This document shows, piece by piece, positions 8,201-16,149 of a stretch of 64,000 bases of DNA. Origin of the DNA: Niveispirillum fermenti (GTDB lineage Bacteria; Pseudomonadota; Alphaproteobacteria; Azospirillales; Azospirillaceae); the NCBI RefSeq assembly GCF_048066175.1, contig NZ_JBLTXA010000008.1:1-64000 (forward strand). The letters run 5' to 3'. Each line of letters starts with the position of its first letter. Position 1 is the stretch's first letter. The translations under genes and the position numbers were made by a program. The notes under the pieces were generated by a model that saw nothing but the letters and a program-made list of their open reading frames with translations, had not been told where the DNA came from and did not search any database.

Positions 8201-8530
8201 TGCCCGACAGCGCGCAAGGTGCTGAGCCTGCGGCAGGACGACCTGATTGCGATCGAGCCCGATGGCGGTGGCCGGCGCCTGCTGCGTGTGGTGAAGTTCG
8301 GGCAGGGCGGGGAGATCGTGTTGGCCGAGCCGAACGAGGCTGGCAAGTTGAAGGAACGCCACGGGTTGCCCAACGATAGTGATCCGTTCCGTTATGTCTT
8401 TGCAGCCGCAGGCAGCCTGTCGCGGCAGAAGGCGCGGCAGGTGCGGGTGGACGAGTTGGGGCGCGTCCAGGATCCTGGCTTCCCCGCCCGCAAAACCCGC
8501 CGTCGGACGCGGCCGAAGCCGGAAGGCTGA
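5282..8530 (+). CDS. cas9: CRISPR-associated endonuclease Cas9, type II-C
   Basis: This 1082-aa RNA-guided nuclease would use crRNA:tracrRNA to cut double-stranded DNA. In order: RuvC-I with D8 in L-G-L-D-M-G-A-G-S; an arginine-rich bridge helix (R-A-M-R-R-R-R-D-R); the recognition lobe; RuvC-II with E523 in I-A-I-E-L-G-R; HNH with D607-H608, N622 and N631 (spacing as H840, N854 and N863 of S. pyogenes Cas9); RuvC-III with H752 and D755 in H-H-T-I-D-A; and a C-terminal PAM-interacting region. All nuclease residues are intact. ATG 5282 has GGAGG just upstream; an earlier in-frame TTG at 5204 is not preferred. The length and the absence of csn2 and cas4 fit subtype II-C. PAM preference cannot be read from sequence. 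Confidence 0.97.
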   Translation: MRWRLGLDMGAGSLGWCAILLDEQGFPSGILAAGSHIFGDGRAPSRGDQQGTPLGVERRAARAMRRRRDRFLGRQVKLLARLTLAGLFPADPARAKALELLDPYALRTRALDEALPPHHLGRAFFHLNQRRGFKSNRKTDRGTDDDAGKVALGINRLREAIEQDGARTMGEFLHGRRESAPDENKIPSVRTRLRPETGEEAKGNGYDFYPGRELVEEEFEAIWDAQAPYHPGLLTPENRALLHEAIFHQRPLKEPRIGKCTLLNSEPRLPKAHPLFQRRRLLEEVNALRVVRAGEVATKLTCEQRDLLLLKLKDKAKVSFESLRSKVLKLEPEARFNKEGENRKDLAGDEVFAQMAAKTRFGSRWAHFSLEKQWSILSRLIDEQDGTLLDAWLREEHGLDAEQARAVAAAHLPSGFGRFGETATRRLIEALQANVIVYSEAVEVAGLGHHSDMRTGEVLADLPYYGVTLERHLLPGTGEKNDPEEMRIGRLTNPTVHIALNRLRRIVNRLIKTYGRPEQIAIELGRELKLTEEEKQRLSRENNRNRVKAEARSKKLAELGQPNTGANRARLKLWEELNDENCLDRRCIYSGVQISPSMLFSDAVEVDHILPFDATWDDGNGNKILCLREWNRRKRKMSPYEAWGHTDLWPDIAARAARLPKEKRWRFEPDAMKRFDEKGGFIARHLVDTQYMSRLAREYLEALYPEKGEGSGHVWVSPGRLTELIRRKLGLNELLPDHNFAGTKNRLDHRHHTIDAFVVAVTDRSLLQGISRASALEGGEGRERVIVPDPWEGFREELRRTLAFITVWHRPDHGTASKAGLAKGRDQTAGKLHNDTAYGLAGPADKEGRYLVVVRKPLMGLKPGDIDDVRDPDLRAALRQFTQGKEGKEFEKALSRFPELGPLHFRGIRRLRLTGRLKVIPIAGPDGVPYKAYKGDSNYRYDVWELPDGSWKADVVTMFNAHQPGWISTIRRDCPTARKVLSLRQDDLIAIEPDGGGRRLLRVVKFGQGGEIVLAEPNEAGKLKERHGLPNDSDPFRYVFAAAGSLSRQKARQVRVDELGRVQDPGFPARKTRRRTRPKPEG

Positions 8531-8545
8531 CGGGATAGGTGGGCC

Positions 8546-9475
8546 ATGGGTCTGGAACGGATCGTCGACATCGCCACCGATGGAAGACACCTGTCGGCCC
8601 ATCGCGGATTCATGGTGGTCAGCGAGGACAGGCAGGAAGTGGGGCGCATCCCGCTGGACGATGTGGCGGCCGTCATCGTCCATGCCCATGGCGTCACCTG
8701 GACCACCAGCGTGCTGGTGGCCTTGGCGGAACGGGGCGCCATCATGGTGGTGTGTGGTTCCAACCATGCGCCGGTGGCACTCTGCCTGCCTATCGACGGG
8801 CACCATGCTCAGAACGCCCGCTTCCGCGCGCAATGGGAGGCAGGCCGTCCCCTGGTCAAGCAATTGTGGCGGCGGGTGGTGGTAGCCAAGATCGACTGGC
8901 AACGGGCGGTGCTGGTTGCCCACGACAAGCCCGCCGACGCCTTCGACCTTCTGATACGCAAGGTCACTTCGGGCGATGCCGGCAATGTCGAAGCGCAGGC
9001 CGCCCGCCGTTATTGGCCCCTGCTGATGGGCGAGGATTTCCGGCGTGACCGGGAGGCGGCGGATGCCAACGCCATGCTGAATTACGGTTATACGGTCATG
9101 CGCTCGCTCTGTGCCCGCGCCGCCGTCGCGGCGGGGCTGCACCCATCAATCGGTATCCACCATGCCAATCGCGGCAACGCCTTCACCCTGGCGGACGACC
9201 TGGTGGAGCCATTCCGGCCCCTGGTAGATGCCTTGACGTTGCGGCTTCTGGACAAGGGTGTCGTCTCGGTCGACCCGGTGGCAAAGCGCGCATATGCCAG
9301 CCTTATCGCATTCGACCTGCCTGGGGCGGGCGGTACCACCACCGTGACAATGGCAGCCACCCGCGCCGCCCAAAGTCTGGCCAACGCCTTCACGGTGGGC
9401 CGGGCGGATGTGCTGGAACTGCCGCCGCCACCGCTGCCGGCAGCGGTGGCCGATCTAGGCAGGCTGGTGCCATGA
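8546..9475 (+). CDS. cas1: CRISPR-associated integrase Cas1
   Basis: The 309-aa protein is the catalytic subunit of the Cas1-Cas2 spacer integrase. The metal-binding residues are visible as E149 (N-V-E-A-Q-A-A-R-R-Y-W), H205 (G-I-H-H-A-N) and E221 (L-A-D-D-L-V-E-P-F-R-P), close to their numbering in S. pyogenes Cas1. The start ATG at 8546 follows the cas9 stop by 15 bases with GGATAGG upstream, so it is in one operon with cas9. It overlaps cas2 by 4 bases. Confidence 0.96.
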   Translation: MGLERIVDIATDGRHLSAHRGFMVVSEDRQEVGRIPLDDVAAVIVHAHGVTWTTSVLVALAERGAIMVVCGSNHAPVALCLPIDGHHAQNARFRAQWEAGRPLVKQLWRRVVVAKIDWQRAVLVAHDKPADAFDLLIRKVTSGDAGNVEAQAARRYWPLLMGEDFRRDREAADANAMLNYGYTVMRSLCARAAVAAGLHPSIGIHHANRGNAFTLADDLVEPFRPLVDALTLRLLDKGVVSVDPVAKRAYASLIAFDLPGAGGTTTVTMAATRAAQSLANAFTVGRADVLELPPPPLPAAVADLGRLVP

Positions 9476-9810
9476 CCGCCACACAACTCAGCGGATATCG
9501 GCTCATGTGGATTTTCGTGATGTTCGACCTGCCCGTCGCCTCGAAGGCGCAATCCCGTGACGCCACGAAATTCCGGCAATTCCTTCTGGACGAGGGTTTT
9601 GAGAAGAGCCAATTCTCTGTCTATGCCCGATTTTGCAGCGGCAAGGAGCAGTTCGAGACCTATATGCGGCGAATCGAGAGCAACCTTCCAACCCAGGGAG
9701 AGGTGCATGTACTCACTTTTACCGACCGGCAATACGAGAATATCGTGCGATTCTCCAGCCAGCGCCGCCGCAAACCGAGGAAAAACCCTGACCAACTCGC
9801 TCTTTTTTGA
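9472..9810 (+). CDS. cas2: CRISPR-associated protein Cas2
   Basis: The 112-aa protein is the dimeric scaffold of the spacer-integration complex. It has the ferredoxin-like fold signature W-I-F-V-M-F-D-L-P (conserved D19) and the later Q-F-S-V-Y-A-R-F. The C-terminus is basic (R-R-R-K-P-R-K). Its ATG overlaps the cas1 stop (ATGA), implying translational coupling. The array begins 72 bases after its stop. Confidence 0.95.
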   Translation: MTATQLSGYRLMWIFVMFDLPVASKAQSRDATKFRQFLLDEGFEKSQFSVYARFCSGKEQFETYMRRIESNLPTQGEVHVLTFTDRQYENIVRFSSQRRRKPRKNPDQLALF

Positions 9811-9837
9811 CGGATATGGCCAGGTTTCCAGATGCAG

Positions 9838-9877
9838 AAAAGCCATCATGTCCTTTAACATCAAGGACATGATGGCT
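9838..9877 (-). terminator. Terminator between cas2 and the CRISPR array
   Basis: A perfect 15-bp stem (9841-9855 with 9863-9877) with a 7-base loop is followed on the minus strand by TTTTC. It would stop leftward transcripts leaving the array before they enter cas2. On the plus strand it lacks a T-tract but may also weaken read-through from the cas genes. Confidence 0.65.
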
Positions 9878-9882
9878 CATCT

Positions 9883-11995
9883 ATGATAGCCGCTCAGAGA
9901 TCGCGGTCCAGCGGCAACACTGAGCAAGACGATCCAGAGCATATCCAAATGATAGCCGCTCAGAGATCGCGGTCCAGCGGCAACGTAAGAGCCAATCTAG
10001 GCGTCACGTTCGCAATGATAGCCGCTCAGAGATCGCGGTCCAGCGGCAACTGTAGTCTACTGTCTTGCGGCCTGGAATCTATGATAGCCGCTCAGAGATC
10101 GCGGTCCAGCGGCAACGCACGGCGCCACCGGTTTCAACACGCAAGGATGATAGCCGCTCAGAGATCGCGGTCCAGCGGCAACCGTGCAATGCACCGTGCT
10201 GTCCGAGTGATATGATAGCCGCTCAGAGATCGCGGTCCAGCGGCAACGATGCCGTCAGCGCCCCGATCCCGGAGGTGATGATAGCCGCTCAGAGATCGCG
10301 GTCCAGCGGCAACGAATTGCTCGCATCTACGACAAAAAGCGAAATGATAGCCGCTCAGAGATCGCGGTCCAGCGGCAACGAAACAGGCCACCATCAGTTC
10401 CTCGGTCAAATGATAGCCGCTCAGAGATCGCGGTCCAGCGGCAACGGCCAGAAAATCGCGCCACCGCGCGGCCACATGATAGCCGCTCAGAGATCGCGGT
10501 CCAGCGGCAACTCCGGCGGCCGGGGCAGCATCACGGCCTTGATGATAGCCGCTCAGAGATCGCGGTCCAGCGGCAACGAGGGCGGGGCGGCGCCGTCGAA
10601 CGCGATGATGATAGCCGCTCAGAGATCGCGGTCCAGCGGCAACTCGCCTGATCAGGTAGAGCGCGCCGCGCGATGATAGCCGCTCAGAGATCGCGGTCCA
10701 GCGGCAACAGTCCACAGCACTGACCCAACGCCCAATGAATGATAGCCGCTCAGAGATCGCGGTCCAGCGGCAACGGTACAAATGACATTGACAAGGGTGT
10801 GTTGATGATAGCCGCTCAGAGATCGCGGTCCAGCGGCAACACACAGGCGGTTGTGCGGGCCTTCGCTGTATGATAGCCGCTCAGAGATCGCGGTCCAGCG
10901 GCAACGCATCCGGCGGCGAAGCGACCGCCACTCGATGATAGCCGCTCAGAGATCGCGGTCCAGCGGCAACCGCTCTTCGGCTAGCCCTACAAAGGGGCAT
11001 ATGATAGCCGCTCAGAGATCGCGGTCCAGCGGCAACGATCCAAGGCGGCGCTACCGGCGCGGACGAATGATAGCCGCTCAGAGATCGCGGTCCAGCGGCA
11101 ACACATCTTGCGGCCGGAAATCGCCCAGAGGATGATAGCCGCTCAGAGATCGCGGTCCAGCGGCAACGCAGCCGGGGGAGCAGACGCTGCACCCCACATG
11201 ATAGCCGCTCAGAGATCGCGGTCCAGCGGCAACAAAATGTTCTCCGCACCGGAAGCCCGTGAAATGATAGCCGCTCAGAGATCGCGGTCCAGCGGCAACG
11301 CACCAAGGCTCGCAGATGTCGCGTCCCCGATGATAGCCGCTCAGAGATCGCGGTCCAGCGGCAACGTGATGGCCATCAATACGGGGGAGGAAGCCATGAT
11401 AGCCGCTCAGAGATCGCGGTCCAGCGGCAACTCACCCGTTCGCTATGCTCTTTGGCGCTGAATGATAGCCGCTCAGAGATCGCGGTCCAGCGGCAACGAG
11501 AGGACACAGCATGGCTAAGAAGTTGAAAATGATAGCCGCTCAGAGATCGCGGTCCAGCGGCAACCCAAGAAGCCCATGGGTCCGTATGTCATTGATGATA
11601 GCCGCTCAGAGATCGCGGTCCAGCGGCAACGCCGGCGCCCCACGGTGCCTCCACCTGCTGATGATAGCCGCTCAGAGATCGCGGTCCAGCGGCAACCGGC
11701 GGGTCCTCCGGCACGCCTTCGGCCGGATGATAGCCGCTCAGAGATCGCGGTCCAGCGGCAACCCAACGCCGCCACCAGGTGCGCGCCGACAATGATAGCC
11801 GCTCAGAGATCGCGGTCCAGCGGCAACTGCATCGAGGCCGCCATCCTGGCCGAGCAATGATAGCCGCTCAGAGATCGCGGTCCAGCGGCAACGGGTCGCC
11901 AAAAGGTCTGATACATGCTGGTATGATAGCCGCTCAGAGATCGCGGTCCAGCGGCAACGCATGGCGGATTGGCCAGGAATAGGCTGAATGATAGC
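9883..11995 (-). CRISPR. Type II-C CRISPR array, 32 full repeats plus an 8-base stub
   Basis: The 36-base repeat begins ATGATAGCCGCTC and ends GTCCAGCGGCAAC on the plus strand, and all 32 full copies look identical. The first is 9883-9918 and the last full one 11923-11958. A 33rd begins at 11988 and is cut after ATGATAGC by an IS21-family element. There are 32 spacers: 23 of 30 bases, eight of 29 and one of 31 (11498-11528). The minus strand is given as crRNA sense because the repeat then starts GTTGCC, as in most type II repeats, and pairs with the anti-repeat at 4961-4985. In that sense each repeat ends in TATCAT. Confidence 0.98.
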
Positions 11996-12029
11996 TGCGG
12001 ATTCTGACGAAATCGGCTACCTATTCCGA
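11996..12029 (+). repeat. Left terminal inverted repeat of the IS21 element
   Basis: These 34 bases are the reverse complement of 14589-14622 except at two positions. Position 11996 directly follows the truncated CRISPR repeat. Confidence 0.93.
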
Positions 12030-12163
12030 GATGAATTCGGTCCAGCGTTCCGATTTGAAGTCGGGCCATTTTCCGACGTGAAGGCGGCGGTTTTGCTGGG
12101 TTGAGATTCCCCCCGTGTCAGCACCCCTGGCGCATCCTTGCCCTTTTGGATTGGAGGGTTTGG

Positions 12164-13705
12164 ATGCCGGCGAAGAGGCTGACGATGCGGAAGATAAGAG
12201 AGCTGCTGCGGCTGAAGTCTGCCGGCGGCATGAGTGACCGGGCCTTGGCCCAGCGGATCGGCGTCGCGCGCAGCACGATGACGGACTATCTGGAGCGGCT
12301 GGCGGCGGCGGGACTGCGCTGGCCGTTGCCGGATGAGATTACGGACGCGATCCTGGAGCAGCTTCTGTTCGTGCGGGCGGGTTTCAAGCCTGGCGCGCGG
12401 CGGCGTGTCGAGCCGGACTGGGCGCATCTGGCCCGGGAGATGCGGCGGCCGGGTGTGACGCTGCTGATCCTGTGGGAGGAGTACCGTGGGGCTGAACCCT
12501 CCGGGTACGGCTACAGCCGGTTCTGCGAGCTTTACCGGGAATTCGAGCGCCGGCTGGCGCCGACGATGCGCCAGCACCATGTGGCCGGCGACAAGCTGTT
12601 CGTGGATTTCTCCGGCAAGAAGGTGCCGATCGCCGATCCTGTGACGGGGGAGATCAAGGAGGCGGAATTGTTCGTGGCGGTGCTGGGCGCCTCGAACTTC
12701 ACCTATGCGGAGGCCTGCTGGACCCAGGCTTTGCCGGACTGGATCGGGGCGCATGTCCGGCTCCTGTCGTTCCTGGGCGGGGTGCCGCGGCGGCTGGTGC
12801 CCGACAATCTGAAGGCCGGCGTCCAAAAGGCATCATTCTATGATCCGGAGATCAACCGCACCTATGGCTGCCTGGCGGCGCATTACGGGTTCAGCGTGCT
12901 GCCGGCCCGGCCGTCGCGCCCGAAGGACAAGGCGAAGGTGGAGGCCGGGGTGCGGTTTGCCCAGACCTATATCCTGGGTCGGCTGCGCCACCGGACATTC
13001 TTCTCGCTGGCCGAGGCCAATGCCGCGATCGGCGAGATGCTGGATCGGATGAACGGCCATATGATGCGCCGGATCGGCGTCAGCCGCCGGCACCTGTTCG
13101 ATACGGTGGAGCGGCCGGCGCTGACGCCCCTGCCGGCCGAGCCCTATGAATATGCCGAATGGAAGCTGGCCTGGGTCGGGGTCGATTACCATGTCGACAT
13201 CGAGCATTTCTATTACTCGGTCCCCCATATGCTGATCCGCCAGCAGGTGGATGTGCGTCTGACGGCGCGGACGGTAGAGATATTCCGCGGTGGCCGGCGG
13301 ATCGCTGCCCATGCCCGCCGTTATGGCGGCCCCCGGCATGGGACCGACCCCGACCATATGCCGGCCCATCATCGCCATTATGCCGACTGGTCGGCCGAGC
13401 GGTTCCTGACCGAGGCCGGCCGGATCGGGCCGAACACGGCCGGGCTGTTCACCGCCATCCTGGCGCAGCGCCGCCATCCCGAGCAGGCGTTCCGCAATTG
13501 CCTGGGCATCCTGCGGCTTTACCGCGGGGCCGGAAATGTGCGGGCCGAGGCGGTCTCCGCCCGGGCACTGGAGATCGGCGCCCTGGCCTACCGGAGCATC
13601 GCCTCCATCCTCGACAACAATCTCGACCGTCCGGCGGCCAAGCCGGCCGACGACACAATGCCGCTGCTGCACAGCAATCTGCGCGGCCCCGGCTATTACC
13701 ACTGA
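12164..13705 (+). CDS. istA: IS21-family transposase IstA
   Basis: The 513-aa DDE recombinase cuts and joins the element ends. An N-terminal helix-turn-helix is visible (M-S-D-R-A-L-A-Q-R-I-G-V-A-R-S, about residues 23-37). The integrase core follows with D148 in L-F-V-D-F-S-G, D214 in V-P-D-N-L-K-A-G and E260 in K-V-E-A-G-V. The C-terminal region has P-Y-E-Y-A-E-W-K and a Mu-type beta-barrel-like stretch. ATG 12164 is preferred because GGAGG lies upstream; a TTG at 12101 would add 21 unsupported residues. The frame looks intact. Confidence 0.95.
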   Translation: MPAKRLTMRKIRELLRLKSAGGMSDRALAQRIGVARSTMTDYLERLAAAGLRWPLPDEITDAILEQLLFVRAGFKPGARRRVEPDWAHLAREMRRPGVTLLILWEEYRGAEPSGYGYSRFCELYREFERRLAPTMRQHHVAGDKLFVDFSGKKVPIADPVTGEIKEAELFVAVLGASNFTYAEACWTQALPDWIGAHVRLLSFLGGVPRRLVPDNLKAGVQKASFYDPEINRTYGCLAAHYGFSVLPARPSRPKDKAKVEAGVRFAQTYILGRLRHRTFFSLAEANAAIGEMLDRMNGHMMRRIGVSRRHLFDTVERPALTPLPAEPYEYAEWKLAWVGVDYHVDIEHFYYSVPHMLIRQQVDVRLTARTVEIFRGGRRIAAHARRYGGPRHGTDPDHMPAHHRHYADWSAERFLTEAGRIGPNTAGLFTAILAQRRHPEQAFRNCLGILRLYRGAGNVRAEAVSARALEIGALAYRSIASILDNNLDRPAAKPADDTMPLLHSNLRGPGYYH

Positions 13706-13716
13706 GGAGATACCTG

Positions 13717-14490
13717 ATGCTGTCCCATCCCACCATCGACCTGCTGCATGAACTGGGCTTGCCCGGCATGGCGAAAGGGTTCAAGGCCCTGTCGGCCAAT
13801 CCCGAGGCGGCCACGCTCGGCCATGCCGAATGGCTCGGCCTGCTGCTCGACCAGGAGATCACCGCCCGCAACCAGAAACGGTTCGAGGCAAGGGCCAGGC
13901 GGGCCAAGCTCCGCCATGATGCCTGCGTTGAGGATGTCGATTACCGCGCCGCCCGCGGTCTGGACCGCAGCATGTTCCTGCATCTGGCAACCAGCAGCTG
14001 GATCCGCGAGCACCAGAACCTGATCATCACCGGGCCCGCCGGGGTCGGCAAGAGCTGGCTGGCCTGCGCCTTGGGTCAGAAGGCCTGCCGGGAGAACATG
14101 TCTGTCCTCTACCAGCGCATGCCGCGATTGTTCGCCACCCTGGCGCTCGGCCGGGGCGACGGCCGCTATGCCAAGCTCCTCCAGGCGTTGGCCAGGGTGC
14201 AGTTGCTGATCCTGGATGATTGGGGACCCGAGCCGCTGACGCCGGAGCAGAGCTGGGACCTGCTGGAGATTGTCGAGGACCGTTACGGGCGCGGGCCCCT
14301 GCTCATCACCAGCCAGGTCCCGGTCGATCGCTGGTACGACCTGATCGGCAGCCCCACCCTGGCCGATGCCATCCTCGACCGCGTCATCCACGCCGCCCAC
14401 CGCCTCGACCTCGCCGGCGAAAGCCTGCGCAAACGCGCGGCCGGAGGGCAAGCAGGCCTATCGACCTTGACCACCCATCCCTCCCCGTGA
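13717..14490 (+). CDS. istB: IS21-family ATPase helper IstB
   Basis: The 257-aa AAA+ ATPase assists IstA by selecting targets and remodelling the transposition complex. The Walker A motif G-P-A-G-V-G-K-S lies at 106-113 and Walker B L-L-I-L-D-D-W-G around 162-169, followed by an S-Q-V-P sensor segment. GAGGAG overlaps the istA stop and precedes ATG 13717, so the pair is co-translated. It is full length, so the element is probably still mobile. Confidence 0.95.
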   Translation: MLSHPTIDLLHELGLPGMAKGFKALSANPEAATLGHAEWLGLLLDQEITARNQKRFEARARRAKLRHDACVEDVDYRAARGLDRSMFLHLATSSWIREHQNLIITGPAGVGKSWLACALGQKACRENMSVLYQRMPRLFATLALGRGDGRYAKLLQALARVQLLILDDWGPEPLTPEQSWDLLEIVEDRYGRGPLLITSQVPVDRWYDLIGSPTLADAILDRVIHAAHRLDLAGESLRKRAAGGQAGLSTLTTHPSP

Positions 14491-14588
14491 CATCACCAAT
14501 TTCGACACGAGGGGCATCTCATCCAACCGGCCGAAATCGACCGGAATAATGGACCGATTTGAAATCGGAACGCTGGCCCGACTTCAAA

Positions 14589-14622
14589 TCGGAATAGGTG
14601 GCCGATTTCGTCGGAATCCGCA
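14589..14622 (-). repeat. Right terminal inverted repeat of the IS21 element
   Basis: It is complementary to the left end with two mismatches. Sequence right of 14622 contains no CRISPR repeat and soon reaches the ccm operon. Confidence 0.93.
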
Positions 14623-14664
14623 GGCTTCTGGCGCTTTCACCCCGAATTTGCCCCGAAGTTAAAT

Positions 14665-14749
14665 ATTCACCGCATATTATGCGGCGAATGTCGCGGACAT
14701 TTGCCGCTTGGGCTTGGGTTCGGCCGGCGGGGGCACGATGGCCCCCGCC
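14665..14749. other. Palindrome and GC hairpin between the IS element and ccmI
   Basis: A palindrome centred near 14677 pairs ATTC-CCGCAT with ATGCGG-GAAT. A 9-bp GC hairpin (14726-14734 with 14741-14749) touches the ccmI stop codon and may end the leftward ccm transcript, although no T-tract follows. Confidence 0.4.
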
Positions 14750-16149
14750 TATGGAAGCTGGTCCAGCCGCCGTTGCAATTCGGGCCGCTGCGGCGCATCG
14801 GCTGGGATTTGGGCCAGCAATCGGTTCCACAGGTCGCGGGCGCGGGCCGTGTCCCCCTGGTTGGCGGCCTGCTGGCCCAGATAGTACAGCGCCTGCGGAT
14901 TGCCGGGCGACAGCTCCAGGACACGGGCCATGGCGGCCAGGAATTCCGCCCCGCCTTCTGTCTGTCCATCGTCCGGTGCCGTCAGGCGGGACAGGTCCAG
15001 CCAGGCCTGCAGGTTGGCGGCATCGGCGCGGGTGGCCCCGCGCAGCGCTGCGCGGGCGGCGTCCAGGTCGCCCTGCACTTCCCGCGCGCGGGCCAGGCGC
15101 AGCCAGCCTTCGACGTCACCCGGCTCATCGCGCAGGCGGGCTTCCAGCCCATCGACCATGGCATTGATGGTGGCCTGCTGTTCGGCTTCCCCCATGCCGG
15201 CCATGGCCTGCATCTGTTCCGGGGAAAGGGCGGGGGCCGATCCCCCGGACCCGCCGGCGGCCTGCGGGGCGCTGGCGGCGGGGCGGGGGGCGGGCGTGAT
15301 GGCGGCGGGGTCCAGTCCCACGGTGCGGGCGGCCGATGCGATGCGGTCCCGCACGGTCGGCAGCCAGGGCGCATCGGCGGGGCTGTCGGCGACCAGGGCC
15401 GTCCAGCGGTCCAGCGCCCCGCGGATGTCCCCGGCCTGCAGGCGGGCCACACCCAGATAATACCGTGCGCGGGCATCCATCGGGTCCGCGTCGGCCGCCT
15501 GGGTGAACAGGCCGACGGCTTCCGGTCCCACCATGCCGTCGGCGGCCAGGGTCAGCGCCTCTGCCAGGGTGGATTTTACCGAAACATCATCGGGCGCCAG
15601 CCGCGACACATGCCGCCAGGCCTGTGCCGCCTCCTCTGTCCGGCCCATGGCGGCATAGGTCTGGGCCAGCAGACCCCAGCCGCCGGCATCATCGGGATTG
15701 GCGGCAAGTGCGGCTTCCAGCTTGGCCACGGCCTCCAGCACCTCTGGCGGCACGGGCCGTTCCGCGGGGCGGCTGGCGAATGGCTGGCCGGGCAGGGTGG
15801 GATTGCCCACCGACAGGTACAGGGCCAGGGCCCCCACCGGCAGCAGCAGGGTGAGCAGCAGGGCGGTGCGCGCCGCCGGACCCGCCGTGCGCACGGCCGC
15901 GGCCTTTTCCGCCTCGTCGGCGGCGGACAGCAGGCGGCGGCCCACCTCGGCCCGCGCGGCGCGGGCCTGATCGGGTGTCAGGATGCCGCGGGCCGTGTCC
16001 CGCTCGATTTCCGACACCTGGGCGGCGTAGACGGAGCGGGCGAAGCCGGCCGCCCCTTCCGGTGGCGGTGCCGGCCGCAGCAGGGCCCGCAGCAGGGGCA
16101 GCAGGACCAGCGCCGTCAGGCTGGCGGCCACCAACCAGAACATGATCAT
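14749..16149 (-). CDS. ccmI: Cytochrome c maturation protein CcmI
   Basis: The 466-aa inner-membrane protein holds apocytochrome c for heme attachment. Two membrane segments (about residues 3-22 and 93-113) flank a cytoplasmic loop containing V-Y-A-A-Q-V-S-E-I. A long periplasmic part follows with tetratricopeptide repeats (A-L-A-A-N-P-D-D-A-G-G-W and later A-R-Y-Y-L-G-V). The start overlaps the ccmH stop. It is the last gene of the leftward ccm operon. Confidence 0.92.
   Translation of the reverse strand: MIMFWLVAASLTALVLLPLLRALLRPAPPPEGAAGFARSVYAAQVSEIERDTARGILTPDQARAARAEVGRRLLSAADEAEKAAAVRTAGPAARTALLLTLLLPVGALALYLSVGNPTLPGQPFASRPAERPVPPEVLEAVAKLEAALAANPDDAGGWGLLAQTYAAMGRTEEAAQAWRHVSRLAPDDVSVKSTLAEALTLAADGMVGPEAVGLFTQAADADPMDARARYYLGVARLQAGDIRGALDRWTALVADSPADAPWLPTVRDRIASAARTVGLDPAAITPAPRPAASAPQAAGGSGGSAPALSPEQMQAMAGMGEAEQQATINAMVDGLEARLRDEPGDVEGWLRLARAREVQGDLDAARAALRGATRADAANLQAWLDLSRLTAPDDGQTEGGAEFLAAMARVLELSPGNPQALYYLGQQAANQGDTARARDLWNRLLAQIPADAPQRPELQRRLDQLP

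Larger units (their letters stand above)
11996..14622 (+). mobile_element. IS21-family insertion sequence interrupting the CRISPR array
   Basis: The 2627-base element is bounded by 34-base inverted repeats at 11996-12029 and 14589-14622 that differ at two positions and begin TGCGGATTC. It encodes istA and istB in the standard order. Further inward copies of a CCGATTTGAA-type motif lie near both ends, as is usual for IS21 transposase binding sites. The bases left of the element (ATGATAGC) do not recur on its right (GGCTTCTG), so no target duplication is visible. Confidence 0.95.

Noticed and set aside
10512..10541. Possible self-targeting: this spacer shares GGGCAGCATCACGGC with the asparaginase gene near 1053-1067
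   Set aside because: Only 15 of 30 bases match and the rest diverges; in GC-rich DNA this is likely chance.
9883..11982. Long open frames through the array with repeated M-I-A-A-Q-R-S-R-S-S-G-N or R-S-L-S-G-Y-H segments
   Set aside because: They are translations of the CRISPR repeat in several frames; the periodicity is the 36-base repeat plus 29-31-base spacer, not a repeat protein.
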